Part shown: positions 1 through 8,736 of the stretch, piece by piece
Numbering within the stretch: position 1 is the first letter of the stretch
Layout of the letters: the number at the start of each line of letters is the position of its first letter
NCBI RefSeq assembly: GCF_900129505.1
Contig: NZ_LT670818.1
Location: forward strand, 7,783,001 to 7,847,000
Direction of reading: 5' to 3'
DNA length: 64,000 nucleotides
Source of the DNA: Bradyrhizobium erythrophlei
Lineage (GTDB): Bacteria; Pseudomonadota; Alphaproteobacteria; Rhizobiales; Xanthobacteraceae
Program-made: the position numbers and the translations under genes
The notes under the pieces: generated by a model
What the model saw: the letters and a program-made list of their open reading frames with translations, nothing else
What the model was told of the DNA's origin: nothing
Database searches by the model: none

Positions 1-2
1 TG

Positions 3-1592
3 ACGACAGTCCTACGAGAGCTGGGCAACAACTTCAACAATCTCCTCGTCCAATACCCCGACTACCAGATCAACATGGACACGTACTTCCATGGCAATGC
101 TGTCCTCGTCTACATGGCCAAGTTTGCTAAGAACAGTACCTGCTACAAGCCGTCAGCATACACACCCGAAACACTCGCTCTGGAGATGACCAACAACCCG
201 ACGATGACTCTTCGGGTCACTCGAAGTGACTGGCAAGCCTGCACCATCGCCATCTCGAATCCGGTCACGAAGACGAACAAAGCTGCCCTCTGGACCACGC
301 TGTCCTATTCGGCTGACGTCCTAGAACTACTCCCCTGGCCATTGATCGTCAAAGGCGAGCAGAAACCGATCTGCTACGGCGTCGAGCTGGAAGTATCAAC
401 CCAGTACACGACGAAGCAACTCGTCGAGGCATCGGATGAACCCTTCTTCGCTGGCAAGCAGGATTCGTCAATCTCCGGTACGATGAGGAACAAGGTCGAA
501 CTCGTCACGGCTCCAATGTCTTTGAAATCGCACAAGAAGGAGTGGTCACATCTCTTCTCAAACCTCGACTACGATCTCTTCGATACGACGGTCGACACGA
601 ACAACGGGATGCACGTCCACATCGGACGTGAACACTTCAACGACAACCATCTCCGTACGTTCGCCTGGTTCTTCGGCAATCCCTGCAATCTGGAGTTCAT
701 CGTCGCTCTGTCCGAGAGGAAGGCAAACCAGATGCACCAGTATGCAGCAATGCCAAGCTGGCCTGAGCAAGCAACGAAGACGAGCAGCCTGAAGTCAGTC
801 GTCGAATACTTCGACATGCTCCGAGGCGCAGTCAATCTGCACAAGTCGAAGCCGACCGTCGAAGTCCGCATCTTCAAAGGGATAGCATCATACGCCACCA
901 TCCTGAAGAATCTTGAAGTCGTCGACGCCATCTTCCACTTCACCCAGCAGTCTTCCCAGACGGCCTCCGGCCTGCGTGAGTTCCTGAACTTCCTTCGCAA
1001 GACACCGAGGAACAAGTACCCAGTCCTCAAAGAGTTCATCGCCACGCTGGACACGAAGAAGATGCTGTCAGCAGCGCAGCTGAACGACCTCGTCTTCAAC
1101 GTGAAAGATCCCCGGCAGATCCTGTCCATCATCGAGAAGAAGCACTTCCCGATCACGAGCCACCATGTCTCCATCCTGAACGCGAAGCAAGGAGTACGTA
1201 CCTTCATCTTTAATAAGGACACCGGAACGATTGAGATCGTCCGAACGAAGCACGGCAGGATGAGCCACCTGGACCGTGTCCTGGAAAAGAAGTACACGCG
1301 AAGCATTCAGCCACGAGCACCAGTAACAGACACTCCAGAGCCAGCGCCGAACTGGTACGAGCCAACCGCCCAGGCTGCAGCTCCCCGCTCAGTCGGCTTG
1401 TCGACCGCCTCACTTCGCCGCGCCCAGGCTGCTCTCCGATCAGCCAACGTCGCACCCCCGTATCATATCATGGACGACATGGTCTCACGTTCTGCCGAAT
1501 ACCAGGCGGACCTAGGCGCAATCCTCGACCAAGCACTCCAACCGCCAATCCAATGGTCTTCCATCTCCGACTCCAACGACGTTAACTTCTAA
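3..1592 (+). CDS. Phage amidoligase (COOH-NH2 ligase family), 5' end outside window
   Basis: The reading frame is open to the left window edge and reads as good protein before the first ATG at 75, so the gene is probably truncated. From the ATG it has 505 residues. Motifs of the glutamine synthetase-like amidoligase fold are visible: YGVELEVS near residue 100, GKQDSSI near 126, VELVTAP near 139, GMHVHIGREHF near 180 and VEVRIFKG near 265. These enzymes join a carboxyl group to an amine using ATP. The last 90 residues are rich in Ala and Pro and look like a linker. A class II glutamine amidotransferase follows after 14 bases and a gamma-glutamylcyclotransferase-like gene after that, which suggests one modification pathway. 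Substrate unknown. Confidence 0.85.
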   Translation, partial: TTVLRELGNNFNNLLVQYPDYQINMDTYFHGNAVLVYMAKFAKNSTCYKPSAYTPETLALEMTNNPTMTLRVTRSDWQACTIAISNPVTKTNKAALWTTLSYSADVLELLPWPLIVKGEQKPICYGVELEVSTQYTTKQLVEASDEPFFAGKQDSSISGTMRNKVELVTAPMSLKSHKKEWSHLFSNLDYDLFDTTVDTNNGMHVHIGREHFNDNHLRTFAWFFGNPCNLEFIVALSERKANQMHQYAAMPSWPEQATKTSSLKSVVEYFDMLRGAVNLHKSKPTVEVRIFKGIASYATILKNLEVVDAIFHFTQQSSQTASGLREFLNFLRKTPRNKYPVLKEFIATLDTKKMLSAAQLNDLVFNVKDPRQILSIIEKKHFPITSHHVSILNAKQGVRTFIFNKDTGTIEIVRTKHGRMSHLDRVLEKKYTRSIQPRAPVTDTPEPAPNWYEPTAQAAAPRSVGLSTASLRRAQAALRSANVAPPYHIMDDMVSRSAEYQADLGAILDQALQPPIQWSSISDSNDVNF

Positions 1593-1606
1593 GGAATCTG
1601 CAGAAC

Positions 1607-2860
1607 ATGTGCGTCATCATTCATCGTTTGCCGAACATTATCATCCCCTCAGACAAGATCGAGTCCGCCTGTATCGTTAACGCTGACGGCTTCGGGCTGG
1701 CCGTTGCCGACCGGGGCAAGATCGAACTGATCAAGGAACTGAACCCGAAAGGTAATGATCCAGAGCGAGTACTCAAACTCCTCGAAGAGACGAAGGATCT
1801 GCCCATCCTTCTTCACCTCCGATACAAGACAGTCGGTGCAGTGAACGAAGCGAACTGCCACCCCTTCGTTGTGACGACAGACGCAGACGACGGCATCGAC
1901 ATCGTCATGTGTCACAACGGCACGATGAACCAGTTCAATATCACTGGCAACGACTTCTCCGACAGCTACATGTTTAACGAGATGCTGCTGAAGCCGCTGC
2001 TCGAACGCAGTCTCTGCTCCCCCGACGTCGACCCGGAAGCAGTCCTGGACGACGAACTACTCCAGCTCGTCCTGAACGAGTTCGTTCCCTCGTCATCCAT
2101 CGTCTCTCTTCTCGACGGGAACGGGAAGTCACTCCACATCCACGAGACGTCCGGCTTCGAACACGAAGGATGGTGGAGTAGTAACAACTACTCATTCAAT
2201 ACCCAGCACAGGGTTAAGAGTGTCACCACGTTTCCCAACTCAACCACGACCTACTACGGCAGTGGAGCAATGGGTAGCTGGGAGGACGCATGGGATGACG
2301 CCAACGCAGATCAAGAGCCTGAAGCGGCAGGGAGTGCTGACTACGAAGCAATGCAAAATGGCAATTACTCGTCAGTATCGGGAGCAAAAGGACATTCGGG
2401 AATTACAAACGCGCTTCCCACAAATATACCAACTACTTACGACGACTCAGACACCAATCGTAACGCAGGACGAGCAGAGGAGTTCACCAAGATCCGAGAC
2501 ACCATTACCGAGATTCGCGGAAGTCCCTGTCCCTCTAACTCAATGCTCCGACTGGCAACATCTGATCGACCGAACTTTGCCACCATCTGTCGCCTCAACA
2601 ATCTCAAAGAAGTCTGTCGACTGGAGCGCGAGGACATTACCGAACTCGTGTTCTTCTACCCCGAGGCTACAATTGTCCTGATCCAAGACCTCCTCCGCGA
2701 GCTGTACATAAAGCCTCACTTGAAAGTGACGAAAGCAATGGACGACGCAGCAGAGTTCAGGGACCAGGAGAAGAAGAAGGGGACAGCACTCGTCGTCCTT
2801 CCCAGCGTGGACAAGGTCCTGGCTGAACTCGCATCGGGCGAAGCCTGCACTCACCATTAG
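1607..2860 (+). CDS. Class II (Ntn) glutamine amidotransferase-like protein
   Basis: The protein starts MCVIIHRLPN, so after Met removal Cys2 would be the N-terminal nucleophile typical of class II amidotransferases. Other family features are LLHLRYKTVGAV near residue 70, HPFVV near 85 and CHNGTM near 101. The catalytic domain covers roughly residues 1-200. It is followed by an acidic, low-complexity linker (about 215-300) and a separate C-terminal domain (about 300-417) of unknown role. Length is 417 residues. An AAGGAA ribosome site precedes the ATG. The gene lies 14 bases after the amidoligase. It could supply ammonia from glutamine or hydrolyse an amide made by the amidoligase; the sequence does not decide. 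Confidence 0.85.
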   Translation: MCVIIHRLPNIIIPSDKIESACIVNADGFGLAVADRGKIELIKELNPKGNDPERVLKLLEETKDLPILLHLRYKTVGAVNEANCHPFVVTTDADDGIDIVMCHNGTMNQFNITGNDFSDSYMFNEMLLKPLLERSLCSPDVDPEAVLDDELLQLVLNEFVPSSSIVSLLDGNGKSLHIHETSGFEHEGWWSSNNYSFNTQHRVKSVTTFPNSTTTYYGSGAMGSWEDAWDDANADQEPEAAGSADYEAMQNGNYSSVSGAKGHSGITNALPTNIPTTYDDSDTNRNAGRAEEFTKIRDTITEIRGSPCPSNSMLRLATSDRPNFATICRLNNLKEVCRLEREDITELVFFYPEATIVLIQDLLRELYIKPHLKVTKAMDDAAEFRDQEKKKGTALVVLPSVDKVLAELASGEACTHH

Positions 2861-2936
2861 AACGCTTCCTTCGGAAACTTAGGGTGAAACGGTAATTTCA
2901 TCGCAAAAATTTTAGCCCAAAATCAGGATTCGCCCC

Positions 2937-3515
2937 ATGATGCCAATCGCCACGCTCGTCTCCGGCAAGGTCGAAGACAATTATTACACGCCTGACATGC
3001 CCGACTTGTATTCGAAGCGGCGTCACCTCCTCTTCGTCTACGGTACGTTGAAGAAGGGATTCAATCGTCATGGTCTTCTCCTCCAGAAGAAGCCGCTGTT
3101 CGTAGGCGACGGTTGGACGGTCGCCCCCTGGTTCAACATGGAATACACGAAGGGGAAGAATCCATACCCCATCGTACTGAAGACCGACTTCATCAACGGC
3201 GGCAAGATCCACGGCGAAGTCTACCTCGTCCCGCCCGAGACCATCGTCCAGTGTGACTTCTATGAGAGCAACGGGACGTACTACAACCGGATGAAGACAG
3301 CCATCGATATTACTAACGCAAACAACCCGACGATCCCGTTGACGATTGGCTGCTGGATCTACGAGGGCAACCAGGAGTATTGGGCCGAGTACAAAAAGAA
3401 GCAGACGACACGCCAAGCAGACCCATTGAAAAGAAATAAGGACGGGAAGAAGTACTTCACGTTCATGAAGAAATACGCGAATGGAACATCGAATGCTACG
3501 CTGCGAAGTATGTGA
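2937..3515 (+). CDS. Gamma-glutamylcyclotransferase-like (AIG2/GGCT fold) protein
   Basis: The 192-residue protein shows the GGCT signature FVYGTLKKG at residues 33-41 and a likely catalytic Glu in CDFYES (Glu110). GGCT enzymes release gamma-glutamyl amines as 5-oxoproline plus the free amine. Two ATGs (2937 and 2940) are possible, preceded by AGGA. It is third in line after amidoligase and amidotransferase, with a 76-base gap that shows no clear terminator. In that setting it may remove or trim the amide made by the first enzyme. The fold call is strong; the role is inference. Confidence 0.85.
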   Translation: MMPIATLVSGKVEDNYYTPDMPDLYSKRRHLLFVYGTLKKGFNRHGLLLQKKPLFVGDGWTVAPWFNMEYTKGKNPYPIVLKTDFINGGKIHGEVYLVPPETIVQCDFYESNGTYYNRMKTAIDITNANNPTIPLTIGCWIYEGNQEYWAEYKKKQTTRQADPLKRNKDGKKYFTFMKKYANGTSNATLRSM

Positions 3516-3678
3516 CTTCACGACTCAAGAAGGATCATCCTACGCAGGACTACCACCGAACAAACAGAATTGGGTTCAGTACAGGAAAGAATTTCACGGC
3601 ACTTATTGTAAGTCCTGCGCTTCCAGCATGACGTCAGCACTCTTCACACTGGAAGAGAATGACCCAGACAAATTCTAA
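3481..3678 (+). CDS. Small zinc-finger protein
   Basis: 65 residues, or 61 if the second ATG at 3493 is used. Two CxxC pairs are present (CEVC near the start and CKSC near residue 40), spaced as in a zinc ribbon. It overlaps the end of the GGCT-like gene by 35 bases in another frame and its own end overlaps the primase start by 20 bases. That tight packing supports a real gene. No specific family recognised; it may be a nucleic-acid or protein adaptor. Confidence 0.6.
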   Translation: MEHRMLRCEVCDFTTQEGSSYAGLPPNKQNWVQYRKEFHGTYCKSCASSMTSALFTLEENDPDKF

Positions 3679-5278
3679 ATTAATCCAATCTGGTCTCCCC
3701 TGCCCCTCCCCCTTCTGTGATTCATCCGACGCCTTCTCAACGTACGACGATGGACACGGTTTCTGTTTCTCCTGCGGCACCTACGCCAAGCCTGGCAGCC
3801 CCGGTACCCCGGCAGAGAACGATCTTCAATCACCTAAGGCTAAACCTATCACGATCTCATCTGCAGCCACGTCGGCTGATAAATTCACTCACGAGTATCT
3901 TCCGTGGCGTGGCCTGAGCGCCGACACTTGTCGGTTCTACAAAGCTCTGGCCCGCATCGCTCCAGACGGGAAGCCCATTGCTATTGGTTTTCCTTACCCT
4001 GTCGGAGTCAAAGTACGAGGCTGGGAGGAAAAACGTTTCCACTCAGAGGGTGACTTCAAAGGCCCCGGCCTCTTCGGCATGGACAAGTTCAACGCTGGAC
4101 AGTCCATGTCTATCACCATTACCGAAGGAGAGACCGATGCAATGTCTGTCTTCCAGATGCTTGGAAGCAAGTATCCGGCTGTTTCTGTCCGCAGTGCTAC
4201 TTCAGCTAAGACTGACTGCGCTGCTCACCGAGATTATCTTAACTCGTTTGACAAGATCTACCTCTGTTTCGACAACGACGTTCACGGAAAGAAAGCTGCT
4301 AAGGAAGTCGCGTCACTTTTTGACTTCAATAAAGTCTACGACGTCAATCTTACAAAGCATAAAGACGCCAACGAGTATCTATCGTCTGGACAGTCCCAAG
4401 ACTTCAAAAACATATGGTTTAACGCGAAGAGATTTCTTCCTGAGGGCATTGTCTCTTCCTGGTCTGAGTTCGGAGACATCTTAGACGCACACAAGGATAA
4501 GAAGTCGTACCCAATCCCCTTCGCTCAACTGAATGAGATGAACGAGGGACTACGGACAGGCGAAGTCTTCCTCGTCACTGCCATGGAAGGCATCGGCAAG
4601 ACCGAGTTCGTCCGCAGCCTGGAGTATGAACTACTACTCCACACTAACGAGAACATCGGCACAATCCATCTCGAAGAGTCCAAGGCAAGGCAGCTGAAGG
4701 CGCTAGCTGGCCTGTACCTCGAAGCCCCTGTCCATAAGAAGGACTCGTCAATCGCTACTGAGGACATCATCGCTGCAGTTAAAACCGTCACAAGACGCGA
4801 TGAGCGTCTACACATGTACTCTCATTTTGGCAGCGACGATCCTACTATCATCCTGGACACCATACGTTTCCTTGTTACGGCTTGTGACTGCAAGTTTGTC
4901 ATCCTTGATCACATCACCCTTGTTGTTACCGGCCTGGCTGGAGACGATGAACGGAAGACACTAGACATGCTCAGCACCAGGCTGGCCATGATGGTGGAAG
5001 AGCTGGACTTCTGTCTGATCCTTGTCTCCCACATCAACGACGACGGGAAGACACGAGGCTCAAGGAACATATCAAAGATTGCCCACACCTGGTTGCAGCT
5101 CAGCCGGGACGTAGAGAACGAGTCTGAAGACATCCGAAACGTGACCACCCTCCTCATCAAGAAGGCACGGTTTACCGGAGAGACCGGTCCAGCTGGCCGC
5201 CTCCGCTTCGACAAGTCCAAGTTCAAATTAGAAGAGGACAGCGGACCTGTCTTCCAACCCGTGAGCCTACCAACATGA
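3659..5278 (+). CDS. Bifunctional primase-helicase (T7 gp4-like)
   Basis: 539 residues. A zinc-binding primase domain is at the N terminus with Cys15, Cys20, Cys36 and Cys39. A TOPRIM domain follows, with TEGETDA at 155-161 and the acidic motif CFDNDVHG near 204. A RecA-like DnaB-family helicase domain fills the C-terminal half, with Walker A EGIGKTEF near 309-315 and motif VILDHIT near 417. It should unwind the fork and lay primers for the family A polymerase encoded downstream. The ATG overlaps the previous gene; its stop overlaps the next start (ATGA). Confidence 0.95.
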   Translation: MTQTNSKLIQSGLPCPSPFCDSSDAFSTYDDGHGFCFSCGTYAKPGSPGTPAENDLQSPKAKPITISSAATSADKFTHEYLPWRGLSADTCRFYKALARIAPDGKPIAIGFPYPVGVKVRGWEEKRFHSEGDFKGPGLFGMDKFNAGQSMSITITEGETDAMSVFQMLGSKYPAVSVRSATSAKTDCAAHRDYLNSFDKIYLCFDNDVHGKKAAKEVASLFDFNKVYDVNLTKHKDANEYLSSGQSQDFKNIWFNAKRFLPEGIVSSWSEFGDILDAHKDKKSYPIPFAQLNEMNEGLRTGEVFLVTAMEGIGKTEFVRSLEYELLLHTNENIGTIHLEESKARQLKALAGLYLEAPVHKKDSSIATEDIIAAVKTVTRRDERLHMYSHFGSDDPTIILDTIRFLVTACDCKFVILDHITLVVTGLAGDDERKTLDMLSTRLAMMVEELDFCLILVSHINDDGKTRGSRNISKIAHTWLQLSRDVENESEDIRNVTTLLIKKARFTGETGPAGRLRFDKSKFKLEEDSGPVFQPVSLPT

Positions 5279-5535
5279 TTGATCTTGATAAACTCCGAGA
5301 CATTTCCGCTCTCCTCACTCGTGCAGCGAATGCTCCAATGGATACCGCTTACCACGCTCTCCACAACGCCCGGTTAGATCTACACGCTGTCATCCTGCAT
5401 GAAGAACGACGCTCATTACAGAAGATACACGGGGAACGAGTCGAAGCCAGGCAGAAGCAGGCTAACACCTATCTGAATGGTGAGGCTGAACTCCAGGAGT
5501 GGAAGAAGAAGAACCCAGGCAAAGAATGCGACTGA
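5275..5535 (+). CDS. Small hypothetical phage protein
   Basis: 86 residues, mostly charged and predicted helical, rich in Arg, Glu and Lys in the second half. No family recognised. Start and stop are both coupled: ATGA overlap with the primase-helicase and TGATG overlap with the next ORF. Position inside the replication block suggests an accessory role, but nothing in the sequence states it. Confidence 0.6.
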   Translation: MIDLDKLRDISALLTRAANAPMDTAYHALHNARLDLHAVILHEERRSLQKIHGERVEARQKQANTYLNGEAELQEWKKKNPGKECD

Positions 5536-5672
5536 TGAATACGTACGAACAAGGCAGGCACAGTATGCGAGAGGACATCATCCGCAAGCTGGAGCAGGCT
5601 TACCCCGAGAACTGTGCCGAGCCGAACGACAAGGCCCAGCTGATCCTCGAAATGATCCGGCAGCTGAAATAG
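5535..5672 (+). CDS. 45-residue hypothetical phage protein
   Basis: Starts with ATG overlapping the previous TGA (TGATG) and ends with TAG three bases before a promoter-like palindrome. The product begins MNTYEQGRHS and is hydrophilic, with an amphipathic helix near MREDIIRKLE. A second in-frame ATG lies 10 codons in. No family recognised. The coupled start is the main evidence that it is real. Confidence 0.5.
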   Translation: MNTYEQGRHSMREDIIRKLEQAYPENCAEPNDKAQLILEMIRQLK

Positions 5673-5674
5673 GC

Positions 5675-5703
5675 TTGTATTCCTATACAACCTGTGGTAT
5701 ATT
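5675..5703 (+). promoter_or_regulatory. Sigma70-like promoter overlapping a palindromic operator
   Basis: TTGTAT at 5675-5680 and TATATT at 5698-5703 are separated by 17 bases, a good match to -35/-10 spacing. The -35 box is one arm of a perfect inverted repeat, TTGTAT-tcct-ATACAA (5675-5690). A repressor bound there would block polymerase. It is the only clear vegetative-type promoter in the visible phage part and would drive the endolysin, polymerase and downstream genes. Confidence 0.6.
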
Positions 5704-5732
5704 AAAGCATAAGGTCTACTGAAAGCATTGAT

Positions 5733-6482
5733 TTGACTCAACTTCCTGCTCCGTCATTTACGGAGATGTTTCCCAAGTACAATAACTGGTGGGGCCAGCT
5801 CAAAGTAGTCGCCCAGTCCCCAGCCAACCTGGCTGCAGCTAAGATCCACGCTGGCACGGCCCGCTACCAGGCCGTCGAAGCTAAGACGACAGTCCCCTGG
5901 TACGTCATCGGCCTCCTCCATATGCGGGAGAGCAACAACAACTTCCACTGCTGGCTCCATAACGGTGACCCCATGTTCAACCATGAGGGCCAACCGACCA
6001 GGACCGTCCAAGTCCCTCCGAACCGTCCACCCAATCCTGCCGTCACGTGGGAAGAAGGAGCTGTCGATGCCTTACAGGGATTCAAGCTTACACAGATCAA
6101 AGACTGGTCTGCTGAGCGCATCGCATACACAGCCGAAGCGTTCAATGGATGGGGCTACACTCTGTATCGTCACATTCCCAGTCCTTATCTGTTTGGTGGT
6201 TCATCTATTCAGCAGCGTGGCAAGTACGTCCGAGACCGTGTCTGGGATAGTACTGAGTGGGACACCCAGCTTGGAGTTCTCACTACGCTGAAGGCATTGA
6301 TGCTGATTGATCCGAGTATCGATCTTCATCCAAGCATGACTGTGACCCGTCCTGATCTCCCGCCCATCGCTCCCTACCCGACACCCAAAGCCGACCACCC
6401 GAGCCTGCCGACGCTGGCTCCGAAGCCGAGTATCTGGGTTGTGATCCTGACTGCCATCCTTTCAATCCTCAGGAAGAAATAA
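5733..6482 (+). CDS. Phage endolysin (lysozyme-like peptidoglycan hydrolase)
   Basis: 249 residues, TTG start. The block LLHMRESNNNFHCWLHNGDP (near 63-82) is typical of a phage lysozyme family in which the Glu is the likely catalytic residue; TRTVQVP and WEEGAVDAL motifs follow, as do AFNGWGY and GKYVRDRVWD. A Pro-rich linker (about 205-230) leads to a hydrophobic C-terminal segment, IWVVILTAILSIL, that could anchor it in the membrane. It is placed within replication genes rather than beside a recognisable holin, so the C-terminal anchor may regulate release. Confidence 0.85.
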   Translation: MTQLPAPSFTEMFPKYNNWWGQLKVVAQSPANLAAAKIHAGTARYQAVEAKTTVPWYVIGLLHMRESNNNFHCWLHNGDPMFNHEGQPTRTVQVPPNRPPNPAVTWEEGAVDALQGFKLTQIKDWSAERIAYTAEAFNGWGYTLYRHIPSPYLFGGSSIQQRGKYVRDRVWDSTEWDTQLGVLTTLKALMLIDPSIDLHPSMTVTRPDLPPIAPYPTPKADHPSLPTLAPKPSIWVVILTAILSILRKK

Positions 6483-6592
6483 TGGACCCAGAAGACGCTG
6501 AGTATTTCTTCGAAGACGATCCCTTCGATCATGAAGATCCAGACATCAACTACGACGACGAAGATGACGGAGAGGACTACGAACCAGTTTGA
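6482..6592 (+). CDS. Tiny, strongly acidic protein (36 residues)
   Basis: ATG overlaps the endolysin stop (TAATG) and its TGA overlaps the TTG start of the DNA polymerase (TTGA). The product is about half Asp plus Glu, starting MDPEDAEYFFEDDP and ending in a run of acidic residues and EDYEPV. It contains one His, no Lys and no Arg. Double coupling makes it likely to be translated. A DNA-mimic or polymerase partner role is possible but unproven; it may also serve only to couple translation. Confidence 0.6.
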   Translation: MDPEDAEYFFEDDPFDHEDPDINYDDEDDGEDYEPV

Positions 6593-8499
6593 GGGTTATT
6601 GCCGACTGCGAAACGAACGGCCTTGAAGGCTGTACTGAACTCTGGCTAATCGTCTGCAAGGATATCGATACTGGCATCGTCTACACCTTCCCCCATCCGA
6701 CTCAGAGTTCAGACTTTATTGCCTTCGCTTCCAACGTCACTCTGTGGATCGGCCATAATTTTCTGGGCTTTGACGCTCCCGTTATTAATCGTCTTCTACG
6801 CAGCGATGTTATCGACCTGGATACCGTTACAGATACTCTGGTGGTCAGTCGGATGGCTGACTATCAGATGGAGGGTCACAGCCTCGAAGCGTGGGGAGTA
6901 CGACTTCGGTATCCGAAAGGCGACTTCAATGATTGGAATCAGTATTCTCCGGAGATGCTTGCGTACTGCATCCAAGACGTAGAGCTGAATTACAAGGTCT
7001 ACCTCCACTTCAAACAACTCATCGACTCTCCCTTGTGGCAACGGAGCCTCAAGACTGAGCACGCGATGGTCACCATCTCCAGGGAGATGCACGACAATGG
7101 ATTCTACTTCGACATCGATGAAGCGAGACGGATCTATGACGAGATCATTGGTCAACTCGATCCTCTCGATAACGAACTCCGACGAAGCTTTCCTCCGAGG
7201 CTTAAGTTCATACGAGAAGTACACCCTCGGACTACAAAGCACGGAACATTATCTCGCACTGATTTTCGCTGGAAGACGGACGGCGATCTTTCAGATTTTT
7301 CCGAGGGAGCAACCTTTTCTCTATGTGAATGGGAAGAGTTTAATCCGGGAAGTACCCGCCAAATCGTTGAGCGTCTCAATGCTGCCGGTTGGAAACCCTA
7401 TGAGAAAACCAAAGGACACATCCAGTGTGAACGAGACCTCAATGACCATCGCACAAGGGGTGAAGTACGTGAACTGGCAGCCGCCAAGATTGATCATTAC
7501 AGACAGCTCGGTTGGAAGGTCTCAAAGGATAACCTGGATACTCTCCCTGCTGACGCTCCCGCTCCTGCTCGTCGCCTCGTACTTCGCCTTCTTTTGGCTG
7601 CGCGTGCACGAACTCTTACCGAGTGGTTTAATGCGTATAACCCAGTAACACATCGCATACACGGCACGTTTAATCACATCGGCGCTTGGACCCATCGGAT
7701 GAGCCATAACGGCCCGAACATGGCCAACGTTCCTACTGAAGACCCTCAGCATCTAGATCGCAGCATCTATTCCAACGCGATGCGGGCACTATGGTCGGTG
7801 CCCGTAGGCCGAAACCTAATCGGAGTGGACGCTGAGGGGATTCAGCTCAGGATTCTCGCCCATTACATGAACGATCCCGCTTTCATCTTTGCTGTCACGT
7901 CTGGGAGCAAAGAGGACGGTACTGATCCTCACACATTGAATAAGAACGCACTCGGACATGTCTGCAAATCCCGCGACGACGCGAAGACATTCATCTACGC
8001 CTTTCTCCTCGGCGCTGGTACAGGCAAGATCGCGTCCATCCTTGGCTGTACACTGGCTGAAGCCAAGGTTGCCAAAGACAATTTCATCGCCGCATACCCT
8101 GGTCTCCTACATCTTAAACAAACAATCATCCCGGCAGACGCAGCAGCAGGATACTTCAAAGGATTCGACGGAAGATTTGTAAAGTGTAACAGTGAACATC
8201 ACATGCTGGCTGGCTACCTCCAGAACGGAGAGTCAGTCATCATGAAAGAAGCAAGAGTTCTATGGGGCAAGGAACTAAAACGCCTCCAAATCCCATTCCT
8301 CCCAGTCAACTTCGTCCATGACGAATGGCAGACAGAAGCCTGTGACGATCTCGATACTTGTAAACAGATCGCATCTGTGCAGGCTGACGCAATCCGACAA
8401 GTCGGAGAGAGTCTTAATCTTAATTGCCCAATGGCAGGATCATACCTAAACTCCCACAAGTCCCTAGCCATCGGGGCCAACTGGAGTCTTACCCACTAA
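6589..8499 (+). CDS. Family A DNA polymerase with 3'-5' exonuclease (T7 gp5-like)
   Basis: 636 residues, TTG start with GGAGAGGA upstream. The exonuclease domain starts with the DxE motif in IADCETNG (Asp6, Glu8) and continues with WIGHNFLGFDAP and YCIQDVELNY. Polymerase motif A is GVDAEGIQLRILAHYM, motif B lies around KTFIYAFLLGAGTG, and motif C is NFVHDEW. Length is slightly below T7 polymerase (704). This should replicate the phage genome together with the primase-helicase. Its stop overlaps the next ATG (TAATG). Confidence 0.95.
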   Translation: MRVIADCETNGLEGCTELWLIVCKDIDTGIVYTFPHPTQSSDFIAFASNVTLWIGHNFLGFDAPVINRLLRSDVIDLDTVTDTLVVSRMADYQMEGHSLEAWGVRLRYPKGDFNDWNQYSPEMLAYCIQDVELNYKVYLHFKQLIDSPLWQRSLKTEHAMVTISREMHDNGFYFDIDEARRIYDEIIGQLDPLDNELRRSFPPRLKFIREVHPRTTKHGTLSRTDFRWKTDGDLSDFSEGATFSLCEWEEFNPGSTRQIVERLNAAGWKPYEKTKGHIQCERDLNDHRTRGEVRELAAAKIDHYRQLGWKVSKDNLDTLPADAPAPARRLVLRLLLAARARTLTEWFNAYNPVTHRIHGTFNHIGAWTHRMSHNGPNMANVPTEDPQHLDRSIYSNAMRALWSVPVGRNLIGVDAEGIQLRILAHYMNDPAFIFAVTSGSKEDGTDPHTLNKNALGHVCKSRDDAKTFIYAFLLGAGTGKIASILGCTLAEAKVAKDNFIAAYPGLLHLKQTIIPADAAAGYFKGFDGRFVKCNSEHHMLAGYLQNGESVIMKEARVLWGKELKRLQIPFLPVNFVHDEWQTEACDDLDTCKQIASVQADAIRQVGESLNLNCPMAGSYLNSHKSLAIGANWSLTH

Positions 8500-8720
8500 T
8501 GGATAAACGATTGTACGAAATTCATATCTCCTTCCTCGAACCGGCTGAAGCGATTATCAACGCGACCGGTAGCAGTGAGGAAGAAGTTGTATTCAACCTG
8601 CGAGCAACCCTCGACCAGGTCAAAGAGCTGAAAATCTTGAGCGTCAAAGACCTTGGTCCGTCGCCCGAGGAAGCCAGTACCGAAGCACCCGCCCCGGTAA
8701 AACCTAACCAAATTAACTAA
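8499..8720 (+). CDS. Small hypothetical phage protein
   Basis: 73 residues from the ATG that overlaps the polymerase stop (TAATG). A longer frame exists upstream but would lie inside the polymerase, so the coupled ATG is preferred. The protein is acidic with a Pro/Ala-rich C-terminal tail (EAPAPVKPNQ). No family recognised. Position between polymerase and ssDNA-binding protein suggests a replication accessory role. Confidence 0.6.
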   Translation: MDKRLYEIHISFLEPAEAIINATGSSEEEVVFNLRATLDQVKELKILSVKDLGPSPEEASTEAPAPVKPNQIN

Positions 8721-8736
8721 AGCCTAGGATCAATTT

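Noticed and set aside
569..1306. Long minus-strand frame opposite the amidoligase
   Set aside because: Antisense of a clear gene, rich in Arg, Ser and Phe, no motif.
2220..2681. A 153-residue overlapping frame within the amidotransferase
   Set aside because: It lies across the low-complexity linker and runs past into the conserved C-terminal part of the main frame. No own ribosome site or known motif; most likely a chance frame.
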